From: a virus
DNA length: 64,000 bases
Strand: one strand, 5' to 3'
Virus record (IMG/VR): IMGVR_UViG_3300030117_005808
Coordinates: 42,524-106,523 of that record
Below are positions 20,746-28,711 of the stretch, piece after piece. The notes beneath the pieces are model-generated. The model was not told the DNA's origin, searched no databases, and saw only the letters and a program-made list of their open reading frames with translations. Numbering within the stretch: position 1 is the stretch's first letter; every line of letters starts with the position of its first letter. The position numbers were made by a program, and so were the translations under genes.

Positions 20746-21675
20746 ATGGCTTTTTTAGATAATTCGGGTGATATTATACTCGACGCTGTGCTGACCGATA
20801 CTGGTCGAATGAGACTTGCAAGAGGAGACGGCAGTTTTAAAATTGAAAAGTTCGCCCTTGGCGACGATGAAATCAATTACGAACTTTACAATAAGAACCA
20901 TTCAAGTGGTTCTGCTTATTATGATTTAGAGGTTTTGCAGTCTCCTGTCCTTGAGGCTTTTACTGATAATGCAGCCTCCATGAAGTCTAAGCTTATTTCT
21001 ATTCCAAGAAATAACCTGCTATATCTCCCAGTATTGGCACTTAATGAAGTTTTTGATACAACTGCAACAGCTAAACACACCTCTGGATTTTTTCTTGTGG
21101 CGGTTGATTCTGATACACAAACTGAGCTAGAGGTTAATACTTCTGGTGAGTCTGTGGCCGGTATCCTTTTTGGCGAGGATCCGGGCGCAAATGGCAATCG
21201 TATTCGAGTAGACCAAGGTTTGAACACAACAGCGATATCTCCGGGTAAAACTATTGGACCCCTATTACTTGAAACTCAATATTTGATTGAGATAGATAAC
21301 CGTCTTGGGTCTGTTTCTAACCTTAAGGGCGGTGAAGCATCACCATCATTTATTGACGACGATAACCTTGCGTCTTACTATCTTTCTAGGGGAACAGACC
21401 GAGAATTTGTAACAAACAATACAGACACTACCAACTCTGCTAATCAGATTATTAGTGGCCCGCGCGGCACTATTCTTGTTTTTAAACTCGCCGCGTCCCT
21501 AGAATTGAATACGAGTGATTATTTGTTTGATACAATCGGCACTACCGAAACTATTTCTACTTCTAAGACCGCAAGTCAAAACTTTAAGACTATTAAGTCA
21601 AACATTAGAGTCACTGGCGTGAACACCGGATACCGTATCGATATCCCCGTCAAATTCTGCAAGAAGACAACCTAA
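20746..21675 (+). CDS. Virion structural protein (309 aa)
   Basis: A 309-residue protein with a strong SD (AGGAGAGGA). The N-terminus, LTDTGRMRLARGDGSF followed by FALGDDEINYELY, matches in pattern the start of the protein at 13400. Similar N-termini are known to me from structural proteins of marine T4-like phages, but with no assigned role. The remainder is beta-rich with Ser/Thr/Asn. The late-type motif upstream and the neighbours support a virion role, possibly baseplate or fibre attachment. Confidence 0.5.
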   Translation: MAFLDNSGDIILDAVLTDTGRMRLARGDGSFKIEKFALGDDEINYELYNKNHSSGSAYYDLEVLQSPVLEAFTDNAASMKSKLISIPRNNLLYLPVLALNEVFDTTATAKHTSGFFLVAVDSDTQTELEVNTSGESVAGILFGEDPGANGNRIRVDQGLNTTAISPGKTIGPLLLETQYLIEIDNRLGSVSNLKGGEASPSFIDDDNLASYYLSRGTDREFVTNNTDTTNSANQIISGPRGTILVFKLAASLELNTSDYLFDTIGTTETISTSKTASQNFKTIKSNIRVTGVNTGYRIDIPVKFCKKTT

Positions 21676-21691
21676 AGGATAAGGATTAACA

Positions 21692-22804
21692 ATGGCTACG
21701 ACATTTAAAGATTTTCAAAGTAACGACTTAGCGAACACAAGAACCCTTCTCCATGAGGCGATTCCTATTACAGGGTCCATTGTGTCCGGAACATACGCCG
21801 AGACTAATATTAAAACATATGGACATGGAATGTTTTCGAGCGTATATGATTATCCTTTCCTAAGTTCTTCGGCAAACCATATCTTTGATACAACTCTCGG
21901 CATCTCAGCAACATCAAGCTTGTACGCCTCGGTTACTTCACAGAAAGCTAAAAAACTTAACATCTATAATCAAATGGCTCAAACTCTTGTTGGCTATGAT
22001 GATTCCGGAAACATTAAGAAGTTTGTGATCCCCGAAACAAACGCCACCATGCATGATGTTTATGTGATACCATTCAGTCGGCTTTTATCGAAGGACGAAA
22101 TTAAAAAAGGCTCTTTTAGTCTTGAACTTGCCGTGAGTGGTACTTTTGGCCATGGCGGACCTTTGTTCAACAAGCGCATTCAGTTATCTGATGCATCTGG
22201 ATCAGATGGTTATTACGTTGACTCTCCAGCCGGCGAATATGGAGTTTTGTTTGCGACAACCTCTGCCCCCTCGGGTATTTCACTTATTGATGGTGAAGTT
22301 TCTTCAGCCGGTACTAGGCCAAGCGTTGGGCTTGTATACTATCAGGCGGGCATCGCTATTGTTTCATCTTCGGCATTTAACACTACGAGTAGTGGTGGTA
22401 TTTTGAAAGATATTGATGGTGATGATGAAACTGGTGTTGAACTAGGTAGTGGCTTGGGTCGTGTTGGATTCGCTGCCGCCACAGCATCTACAATCGCAAC
22501 TATGAACACTGGCTTGAGAAATCGTATTTATAATATATCATTCAATAATACAACTGAGCTTAACTCAACGATTTATTTCTGCCGCGCAGGACATACGGAC
22601 TTTAACTACAGTTCAAACCCAACTTATCTCAATGGCAGCGAGATCAGAGTTAAGACACGCCCATCAGACACACCCGTCGCATATTTTACAACAGTCGGAT
22701 TGTATTCCGCAGATAACGAGTTGCTTGCGGTTGCCAAGTTGTCTGAGCCGCTTCGTAAAGACCCCACGAACGAACTAACACTCCGAGTGAGGCTTGACTA
22801 CTAG
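21692..22804 (+). CDS. Virion structural protein, paralogue of the 22816 product
   Basis: A 370-residue protein of unknown function. Its C-terminus (VGLYSADNELLAVAKLSEP then LTLRVRLDY) lines up with that of the next gene (IGIYDDKKKLIGVASVAKP then LTFKLKLDI). Before that, FNYSSNPTYLNGSEIRV matches LNYTNNPTYIEFGQ in the neighbour. The two are therefore tandem paralogues that diverged in the N-terminal half. SD is AAAGGATAAGGA. The context suggests an exposed virion protein. Confidence 0.55.
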   Translation: MATTFKDFQSNDLANTRTLLHEAIPITGSIVSGTYAETNIKTYGHGMFSSVYDYPFLSSSANHIFDTTLGISATSSLYASVTSQKAKKLNIYNQMAQTLVGYDDSGNIKKFVIPETNATMHDVYVIPFSRLLSKDEIKKGSFSLELAVSGTFGHGGPLFNKRIQLSDASGSDGYYVDSPAGEYGVLFATTSAPSGISLIDGEVSSAGTRPSVGLVYYQAGIAIVSSSAFNTTSSGGILKDIDGDDETGVELGSGLGRVGFAAATASTIATMNTGLRNRIYNISFNNTTELNSTIYFCRAGHTDFNYSSNPTYLNGSEIRVKTRPSDTPVAYFTTVGLYSADNELLAVAKLSEPLRKDPTNELTLRVRLDY

Positions 22805-22815
22805 GAGGTGCGAGC

Positions 22816-24156
22816 ATGCCTCTTTATAAGTTCGGGGCCGGGGATGTATTTTACAATCAGTTAAGAACATACCCCAGTTGTTCTTTTTTGATTATGTCGG
22901 GTAGCGAAACAGGCGCCGGCACAGTTTTTTATCAGGGAAAGTCAACAGAGCCCGGCTCAATCGTTGCAAATGTTAACGGTGTTCCTGTTGGTAATATAAG
23001 CTTATTTGAGCTTAATGTTGATCGTGCCGCAACTTCTACTGGTAGAGTTATCGGTTTGTCATCATCTGTTGGTACACAAAACGTTGTGGATAACGGAACA
23101 ATATATCCGTTTATAGAAAAAGGTTTGTCTAAAGTAGGCTTTAAGGGTCTTACAAGAGAACAGTTTATCAACGACTATGCCCAAGGCGACGTTATAACTG
23201 GTTCTTATTTTATGTCTGCCAGCTTAACAAGAAGAAAATACATTGCCTCCGCAGGTTTTAACGACGCTAATAGAGATGGCGCTGCTCTTAAAAACAGTCT
23301 AGATTTTGCAAAACGCCTCGGAGATCATTATGATTTCCCATCTGGATCATCTGGTACCACTACTACTATTGACATTCCATCTATATATTACGGATCAGGT
23401 ATCAAGCCGGGTACTGTATCTCTCGAAGTGTATGTCACTGGAACTCTTCATACGCGATGTCGGGATTCTAGATACGATGGCGCATTGATACAAGATTTTG
23501 TGGTTGGGTCAGACCACGGCGCCTCCAGCACCCCAACTAATGGCACAGTTGTCGGTTGTATATTATATAAAGAGGGCGTTATAATACTGAACAATACTAC
23601 TAGCTTCCTCGGCCCTAGCACTAGTGTCCCCAACACACCCGGCACCGGTACCGAGAGCCGATATTCAAGCCCAGATAACCAATCTATTTCATCTACTGGT
23701 AACAATTGGAATTGGACAATATTTGGAGTGGGGATTCAGAATGGTCCTAACGTGCCGAAACTCGATACTCTCTCTAATGGATGGCAGGTAGCAAAAAAAG
23801 TTTATTATAAGATTAATTTCGCAGGCACCCACAAAATCCCAACCGTCACAATGCTTGCCAACGCAAACCGAGGCGAGTTAAACTATACGAACAACCCAAC
23901 TTATATTGAGTTTGGCCAAACGGCTTACAACCCAGTAACAAGTTCTACATTCTTTGGTGAGCAACAGTTAAATATCAAGAATATTCACTCTTCTTCCTAT
24001 TCAGATCCTACTGGGAGCTTAAAGAAGACCACATATATTACCAAGATTGGCATTTACGATGATAAGAAAAAGCTTATCGGTGTTGCTTCTGTAGCCAAGC
24101 CAGTCAAGAAAACTGAAGATAGAGACTTGACATTTAAATTAAAGCTTGACATCTAG
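22816..24156 (+). CDS. Virion structural protein, paralogue of the 21692 product
   Basis: A 446-residue protein, 11 nt after its paralogue, with SD AGGAGGTGCGAGC. The shared part is the last ~110 residues (LNYTNNPTYIEF, IGIYDDKKKLIGVAS, LKLDI). The N-terminal part (MPLYKFGAGDVFYNQLRTYP) differs from the paralogue. It is the last virion gene before the DNA-metabolism block. The -35 box of the next gene's promoter overlaps its final Leu-Asp-Ile codons. Confidence 0.55.
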   Translation: MPLYKFGAGDVFYNQLRTYPSCSFLIMSGSETGAGTVFYQGKSTEPGSIVANVNGVPVGNISLFELNVDRAATSTGRVIGLSSSVGTQNVVDNGTIYPFIEKGLSKVGFKGLTREQFINDYAQGDVITGSYFMSASLTRRKYIASAGFNDANRDGAALKNSLDFAKRLGDHYDFPSGSSGTTTTIDIPSIYYGSGIKPGTVSLEVYVTGTLHTRCRDSRYDGALIQDFVVGSDHGASSTPTNGTVVGCILYKEGVIILNNTTSFLGPSTSVPNTPGTGTESRYSSPDNQSISSTGNNWNWTIFGVGIQNGPNVPKLDTLSNGWQVAKKVYYKINFAGTHKIPTVTMLANANRGELNYTNNPTYIEFGQTAYNPVTSSTFFGEQQLNIKNIHSSSYSDPTGSLKKTTYITKIGIYDDKKKLIGVASVAKPVKKTEDRDLTFKLKLDI

Positions 24157-24173
24157 CATAATCGTGTTATAAT
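24146..24173 (+). promoter_or_regulatory. Sigma-70-type promoter for the RuvC-like gene
   Basis: TTGACA at 24146-24151 and TATAAT at 24168-24173, both perfect, with a 16-bp spacer. The ATG at 24179 starts 6 bases after the -10 box, where transcription itself should begin, and there is no SD. A leaderless mRNA is the direct implication. Confidence 0.75.
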
Positions 24174-24178
24174 ATAGT

Positions 24179-24706
24179 ATGATATTAGGTTTAGACGTTT
24201 CCACAAGCATCACCGGATACACAATCGTAGATAACGGTAATATAATCCTTAACGGTGCTTGGGACACAAGAAAATACAAAAACTTTTTTGATAAGGTCGT
24301 TCACGTTAAAGACGGTCTTGATAAGATAAGGAAAGAATATGGAACACGGATTACAGCAGTTTACATCGAACAATCACTCCAATCATTTAGATCAGGGTTT
24401 TCATCTGCCAAAACTCTCTCGACTCTTTCTCGTTTTAATGGCATCGTCTCTTGGTTGGTTTTTGATCAATACGGAATCCAGCCAGAATACATTGCGGCTA
24501 CTTCTGCAAGGAAACTTTGTGGAATCAAAGTAAGCCGGGGACAAAAGGCAAAACAAGTTGTTTTAAATTTTTTACTTGACAACGAGCCTAGTTTCGTGAT
24601 AGAATATACTCGTAACGGTAATCCTAAACCCGAGTCCTATGACAAAGCTGACTCGATAGTGATTGCAAGGGCGGGGGCCATATGCGAGCAGAAAAACTCA
24701 AAATAA
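24179..24706 (+). CDS. RuvC-like Holliday junction resolvase
   Basis: A 175-residue nuclease with the RNase H/RuvC fold. The acidic residues fall where RuvC needs them: Asp6 in the first strand (LGLDVSTSITGY), Glu64 (VYIEQSL), and Asp155/Asp158 near the C-terminus (SYDKADSIVIA). It would cut four-way or branched DNA made during phage recombination and clear it before packaging, the task done in T4 by the unrelated endonuclease VII. Start choice is forced because the catalytic Asp is only five codons in. No Shine-Dalgarno exists; see the promoter entry. It overlaps the primase gene by 25 nt. Confidence 0.85.
   Translation: MILGLDVSTSITGYTIVDNGNIILNGAWDTRKYKNFFDKVVHVKDGLDKIRKEYGTRITAVYIEQSLQSFRSGFSSAKTLSTLSRFNGIVSWLVFDQYGIQPEYIAATSARKLCGIKVSRGQKAKQVVLNFLLDNEPSFVIEYTRNGNPKPESYDKADSIVIARAGAICEQKNSK
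24576..24605 (+). promoter_or_regulatory. Sigma-70-type promoter for the primase and leader-gene block
   Basis: TTGACA at 24576-24581, 18-bp spacer, TAGAAT at 24600-24605, with an extended -10 TG at 24597-24598. It lies inside the RuvC-like gene, about 77 nt before the primase ATG. Confidence 0.5.
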
Positions 24707-25611
24707 TAAAGAATGTTCTTGGACGAGGCTATCAGTCTGGTGAAGAGCATCTATTCAGTTGTCCATTTTGCGGCCATCACAAGAAGAAGATGTCTGTCAA
24801 TGTGGACAAATCTGTATTCAAATGTTGGATTTGTGACAAGTCAGGCCGAGATCTAGGCTACATTGTCCGCAAGTTTGGAACCAGAGAAGATCGTGACGAA
24901 TGGTCCAAGTATGATGACCGTGTTGAAATCACAGATTTTGACTTCTTATTTGCGGAGCCTGAAGCCCCTTCTGAGCAGCGCGTCTCTTTACCCGACCAAC
25001 TAGTCACCTTAACAGGTAAGACGCCTTCTGTGGCCTCACAGATTGCTTTAAACTACTTATCGAAGCGTGGGATCACAAGAGACGACATTCTCAAATGGAA
25101 GATCGGGTATTGCCCTGACGGAGAGTATGCTGGTCGTGTGGTTATCCCATCATTCAACGAGAACGGCTATGCAAACTACTTTATTGCACGCTCATACGGT
25201 GATGCTTGGCCAAGATATAAGAACCCGCCAGCCTCCCGTGACATTATTTTCAATGAACTGTATGTAAACTGGGATGAAGACATAGTTATAGTAGAGGGCG
25301 TCTTTGACGCCATAAAGGCCGGTAATGCAATTCCTCTTCTTGGATCAACGCTTCGTGAATCTTCTGCTCTTTTTCAAACCATTATTAAAAGCGGCTGCTC
25401 TGTGTATCTGGCTTTGGATGAAGACGCATCCAAAAAGACGCGCTCCATCACTCGCTTACTTATGAAATATGGGGTCGAGGTTTACGAGATAGACACATCC
25501 GGTGTTGAAGATGTTGGAGAAATGACAAAAGAAGAGTTTAAGCACAGGAAAAACAACGCGGCGATTATAGAAAAAGACAACTATTTATTGCAAAGGCTTT
25601 TTGCTGTTTAG
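24682..25611 (+). CDS. gp61: DNA primase (gp61/DnaG-type, zinc finger plus Toprim)
   Basis: A 309-residue primase that would lay down RNA primers for lagging-strand synthesis. Residues 27-51 hold a CHC2-like zinc site (CPFCGHH, then CWIC: Cys27, Cys30, Cys48, Cys51). Residues 200-250 hold the Toprim fold: IVIVEGVFDA with Glu205, and LALDEDAS with Asp246/Asp248 for metal. Size is close to T4 gp61 (342). It starts within the end of the RuvC-like gene behind the SD-like GGGCGGGGG. Pairing with a resolvase suggests a replication/recombination operon. Confidence 0.87.
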   Translation: MRAEKLKIIKNVLGRGYQSGEEHLFSCPFCGHHKKKMSVNVDKSVFKCWICDKSGRDLGYIVRKFGTREDRDEWSKYDDRVEITDFDFLFAEPEAPSEQRVSLPDQLVTLTGKTPSVASQIALNYLSKRGITRDDILKWKIGYCPDGEYAGRVVIPSFNENGYANYFIARSYGDAWPRYKNPPASRDIIFNELYVNWDEDIVIVEGVFDAIKAGNAIPLLGSTLRESSALFQTIIKSGCSVYLALDEDASKKTRSITRLLMKYGVEVYEIDTSGVEDVGEMTKEEFKHRKNNAAIIEKDNYLLQRLFAV

Positions 25612-25620
25612 GGTCACAAA

Positions 25621-25848
25621 ATGAAAACCACCAAATCACAGTTAAAACAAATCATTAAAGAAGAAATGTCAAATGCCCTCAAGGAGCAAGACGGTGAAGA
25701 AATAATGTCTGCCATAGAGGACGTGCCAAAGGCAGCAGAGGACATAGCAGATAAGGTGCGTGATGAGGTTGAAAAAATGGCAGAGCCATCTGGCCTCGAC
25801 CCATCAGTTTTAATGCAGGCTATTGCAGCGTTGTTACAAGCAGATTAA
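25621..25848 (+). CDS. Leader-family protein 1 (75 aa), candidate internal head protein
   Basis: First of six tandem genes whose products begin with the same leader, here MKTTKSQLKQIIKEE. The remaining 60 residues are acidic and helical, with no recognised domain. The leader resembles in length, MKT start and glutamate ending the capsid-targeting peptide of T4 internal proteins, which the prohead protease removes. A role as a protein packaged into the head and delivered with the DNA is inferred, not shown. The first 45 bases are nearly identical to those of the next gene. Confidence 0.6.
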   Translation: MKTTKSQLKQIIKEEMSNALKEQDGEEIMSAIEDVPKAAEDIADKVRDEVEKMAEPSGLDPSVLMQAIAALLQAD

Positions 25849-25861
25849 GGGAAAATAAACA

Positions 25862-26359
25862 GTGAAAACCACCAAATCACAACTGAGACAAATCATTAAA
25901 GAAGAAATAAGCAGCATGCTGAACAAACCAAGAACAGCAGACCAGTTTTTAGAAATGATTAAGTCTCAGTTTAGGCGGGCGGCAACAGAAAAAACTCTTG
26001 AAATGATGGCTAAATACTATGATGCAATGGTTAAGACCGCAGCCGAAAGAGCACCGCTTCAACCCAGCGACCCAAAAGAGATCGCAGCAGAGATTGGTAT
26101 TGCACAGGACAGTCCTTACCTACGGTGGGCTACTTTCCACCTAAACAAGCTTCAACAAGTACCCAGAGAGGCTTATGAAATGCTGCCCGCAAGTGACGAA
26201 CTTACCGCTATGCATTACGACCGCCTCGCAGCAAAAGAGAAAAAGCGAGCAGAGCGAGAGGCAGAGTTGCGCCGCCCGCGTACACCCGAAGAGAAAAAAG
26301 CAGCAGCAATCAAATTTGGTCAAGATATGGCCGCAGGCAAATACGGCCCGCTAGATTAA
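25862..26359 (+). CDS. Leader-family protein 2 (165 aa), candidate internal head protein
   Basis: Starts with GTG behind SD AAGGGA; the GTG is chosen because it places MKTTKSQLRQIIKEE exactly at the N-terminus, as in the neighbours. The body is helical and strongly basic in its last third (REAELRRPRTPEEKKAAAIK). No domain is recognised. Nearly the same leader as in the gene before, but an unrelated body: the leader behaves as an exchangeable cassette. Packaging into the head is inferred from the analogy with T4 internal proteins. Confidence 0.6.
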   Translation: MKTTKSQLRQIIKEEISSMLNKPRTADQFLEMIKSQFRRAATEKTLEMMAKYYDAMVKTAAERAPLQPSDPKEIAAEIGIAQDSPYLRWATFHLNKLQQVPREAYEMLPASDELTAMHYDRLAAKEKKRAEREAELRRPRTPEEKKAAAIKFGQDMAAGKYGPLD

Positions 26360-26370
26360 GGAACAGTATT

Positions 26371-26952
26371 ATGAAAATCACAAGATCACAACTTAAACAG
26401 ATTATCAGAGAAGAGTTGGAAGAAGGCGGTCTCGCTGGGCACTACGACAAGGATCGCGACATCGCCGTATCTGACGCTCTCGTTAATGCGGTGCTTGACA
26501 TGCAGGAGATGCGTGGCGATGCGTATGCTGTAAAGGTTCTTAGAGAGATGGCTAACGACATTGAAAAAGAAATGGCCGCAAAAGACGGCCCCACTATGCA
26601 AGAGGAAGTGAAAAAACAAAGTATAAAGGCAATAATCAAGCCCATTGGTCGTATGACTCGGTACATCTTGAAAACACTCAATTATGATGAAGATCGCGAT
26701 GTTGACTACGGCATACCGGGGGAAGATCCGGGATTTGTAGATGATAAACAGTGGGTTGAACTTAAAAGTCTTGTTCAAACAACTCTTTCCAAGATTCCAA
26801 AGGCAGGAAGGGCCGATGCTATGTATGATGAAATTATGACCAACATTCAAAAACCTCGCCTTCATCGCACAGAGATTGCCGACTTTGCGTCTGCTTTTGA
26901 TGAGTATTTTATCGGGTTAGAGGCTATGGTAAGGGATGGAGATTTAAGATGA
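26371..26952 (+). CDS. Leader-family protein 3 (193 aa), candidate internal head protein
   Basis: Begins MKITRSQLKQIIREE and continues with a 178-residue helical body with no domain that I recognise. It has acidic and basic stretches, no cysteines and no membrane segment. SD is AAGGAA after the previous stop. It overlaps the next gene by ATGA, so translation is coupled. The context of five other leader-bearing genes is its only functional clue. Confidence 0.58.
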   Translation: MKITRSQLKQIIREELEEGGLAGHYDKDRDIAVSDALVNAVLDMQEMRGDAYAVKVLREMANDIEKEMAAKDGPTMQEEVKKQSIKAIIKPIGRMTRYILKTLNYDEDRDVDYGIPGEDPGFVDDKQWVELKSLVQTTLSKIPKAGRADAMYDEIMTNIQKPRLHRTEIADFASAFDEYFIGLEAMVRDGDLR

Positions 26953-27569
26953 AAATCACCAAAGAACTTTTAGAGCAAATGATTGAGGAAGCAGCATCGG
27001 AGTATGTCTATGGTGTTAAAAACCCCGGTCGTGTTGCTAATCAATACAAGATCAAAACAATCAAAAAAGTTATCTTTGAAGAGTTATCCGCAAACCTTAC
27101 TGAGGACGGACACGAAGATACATCCTCAGCTATAAGAAAGTTAAAGACTTCTATTGAAGACGCAGGAGAGATCCTACAAGGTCTCCAAGCACACCACGGT
27201 GATTTACCATCTTGGTGGATGGGCAAAGTAACTATCGCTGCTGACTATCTTAACAAAGCCAGAGACTATTTCCTTGTTTCCGGTGATGTGATGCAAGAAG
27301 AAGAGTTGGACGAGCGATGCCAGAAAGGTTACAAGACCCATCCAACACGCAAAACAAAAGAGATGTACGGCAAGACTTACCGCAATTGTATTAAAGCAGA
27401 AGGCGAGGAAGTTGAAGAGCGCAAACTAAAACCGGGCGAGAAAAGAAAACTTAAACGACTTGAAAAAGAAGTTCCCAAAAAAGACTTTACTGACCAGTAT
27501 GGAAAGGAAGGCGAATCTATTTATTATGCTACCTTGACTAAAATGGCGAAAAAGGATAAGAAAAAATGA
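26949..27569 (+). CDS. Leader-family protein 4 (206 aa), possible double-leader chimera
   Basis: Begins MKITKELLEQMIEEA. Here Ile12-Glu13-Glu14/Ala15 exactly fits the T4 prohead-protease consensus (L/I-x-E before A/G), unlike its neighbours, which read IKE/E. A second leader-like segment, IKTIKKVIFEEL, appears near residue 40, as if two leader proteins had fused. The middle (LPSWWMGKVTIAADYL) and a paired-cysteine segment (RCQKGYKTH ... YGKTYRNC, residues about 120-147) look like conserved modules whose function is unknown. The C-terminus is very Lys-rich. It overlaps both neighbours by ATGA. Confidence 0.58.
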   Translation: MKITKELLEQMIEEAASEYVYGVKNPGRVANQYKIKTIKKVIFEELSANLTEDGHEDTSSAIRKLKTSIEDAGEILQGLQAHHGDLPSWWMGKVTIAADYLNKARDYFLVSGDVMQEEELDERCQKGYKTHPTRKTKEMYGKTYRNCIKAEGEEVEERKLKPGEKRKLKRLEKEVPKKDFTDQYGKEGESIYYATLTKMAKKDKKK

Positions 27570-28183
27570 AAATCACTAGAGAAAAACTAAAGCAAATCAT
27601 CAAGGAAGAACTTGAGAGTGCCCTTAGTGAACAACCACGCGCCATGATCGGCGCAGGTATACCCGGCATTATGAAACGCCTTAGCCCCGTTCCGGACCAT
27701 CTGGTACAAAGCTATAAAGGAAAAAAGAAAGTCTATAACACGAATAATGGAAATATTGTGGCATTAGATGATAGGGGCATTCCTTTTGTTGCATATGCTG
27801 ATGAGATAGAGAAGAACCCCAATGCGGACTACCAATTCGCGATAGACACGCTTAAAAAAAATGGCTATGTAGAAGCTTCTCTAAGTGTCCCTATGTCTCC
27901 GGCAAATCTTGAAGCACTCACTCTCGGAGCTATCAAAGGGGAAGAGATCGACCGTGGCTATGTACAAAGAGCGCGCCCAAACTTTAAGAATCAGGACAAA
28001 GATATCCCCCGGATTAAACAAGTCATCGGCAAGAGAGAACTATCAGACCCAAGTATGCCTAACTGGGATCCCAGCAAAAATCAAATAGTTTACTTGGGAT
28101 CACGGACACTTCGTTCCGGAGATCAGGAAATCTACTTTAAGACATCAAATACTCACAAGTATTATAAAGCATTGTCCAGATAA
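27566..28183 (+). CDS. Leader-family protein 5 (205 aa), candidate internal head protein
   Basis: Begins MKITREKLKQIIKEE. The body starts with a Gly/Pro-rich linker (MIGAGIPGIMKR) and continues with a globular-looking domain of mixed strands and helices, ending YLGSRTLRSGDQEIYFKT. No family is recognised. Of the six it looks most like a folded enzyme or binding domain carried behind the leader, so a structure comparison is likely to be informative. It overlaps the preceding gene by ATGA. Confidence 0.58.
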   Translation: MKITREKLKQIIKEELESALSEQPRAMIGAGIPGIMKRLSPVPDHLVQSYKGKKKVYNTNNGNIVALDDRGIPFVAYADEIEKNPNADYQFAIDTLKKNGYVEASLSVPMSPANLEALTLGAIKGEEIDRGYVQRARPNFKNQDKDIPRIKQVIGKRELSDPSMPNWDPSKNQIVYLGSRTLRSGDQEIYFKTSNTHKYYKALSR

Positions 28184-28196
28184 AGGGAATAACATT

Positions 28197-28646
28197 ATGA
28201 AAACCACCAAACAACAACTTAGACAAATCATCAAAGAAGAGTTAGAGGTCATCCTCACAAACGAGGAGGCAGGCGAACTCTTTGGCGAGGGTGTTGAAGC
28301 AGAGTTAGAAGAAGAGTTGAACGAAGATCTGACTACTATTATGCAGAATCTTACACCTGAGAATCTTGATTTGATTGTTAGGTCTATCATTCAGGTTGGC
28401 ACAACATTTGGTGTTCCGATGCTCGCCGCCGCCCTTGGTAAGTTGGGCCTTGAAGCAGCACAGGCAGCAAGAACAGCCGGCAAGGCGAAAACGATGATTG
28501 GTGATAAGGATTCCGGCAGGTTAGTTGATTTTCTGTATCATGAAATAACAGGTTATAGAGATTTTAAAGGGCAGGATAAGCAGTCACTTGAAGATGCCGA
28601 AAAAGAGTTCCCAATGGCGCCCGCCCGTCCCCCTATGCCTAAATAA
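28197..28646 (+). CDS. Leader-family protein 6 (149 aa) with a hydrophobic helix
   Basis: Begins MKTTKQQLRQIIKEE, with SD AAAGGGA before the ATG. An acidic helical segment follows (residues 20-45). Next comes a long hydrophobic helix at about 62-90 (IIQVGTTFGVPMLAAALG), which could insert in or cross a membrane. The C-terminus is Pro-rich. Among internal-head candidates, a membrane-active one could act during DNA entry; that is speculation. It is the last gene before the promoter of the gp47/gp46 fusion. Confidence 0.58.
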   Translation: MKTTKQQLRQIIKEELEVILTNEEAGELFGEGVEAELEEELNEDLTTIMQNLTPENLDLIVRSIIQVGTTFGVPMLAAALGKLGLEAAQAARTAGKAKTMIGDKDSGRLVDFLYHEITGYRDFKGQDKQSLEDAEKEFPMAPARPPMPK

Positions 28647-28656
28647 AAAATAATCC

Positions 28657-28685
28657 TTGACAACAAGTTTGTAACAGGTTATAAT
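28657..28685 (+). promoter_or_regulatory. Consensus sigma-70 promoter for the gp47/gp46 fusion
   Basis: Perfect TTGACA (28657-28662), 17-bp spacer, perfect TATAAT (28680-28685). It lies in the 65-nt gap before the TTG start at 28712. This is the best sigma-70 match in the window and implies early transcription by unmodified host polymerase. Confidence 0.85.
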
Positions 28686-28711
28686 ATATTATATTCAAGT
28701 AAGGGGTTACT

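Noticed and set aside
26386-26865. A 159-codon minus-strand frame opposite leader gene 3
   Set aside because: The translation is Phe/Ile/His/Cys-rich as typical for antisense of a Glu/Lys-rich gene, and no minus-strand promoter or SD is visible.
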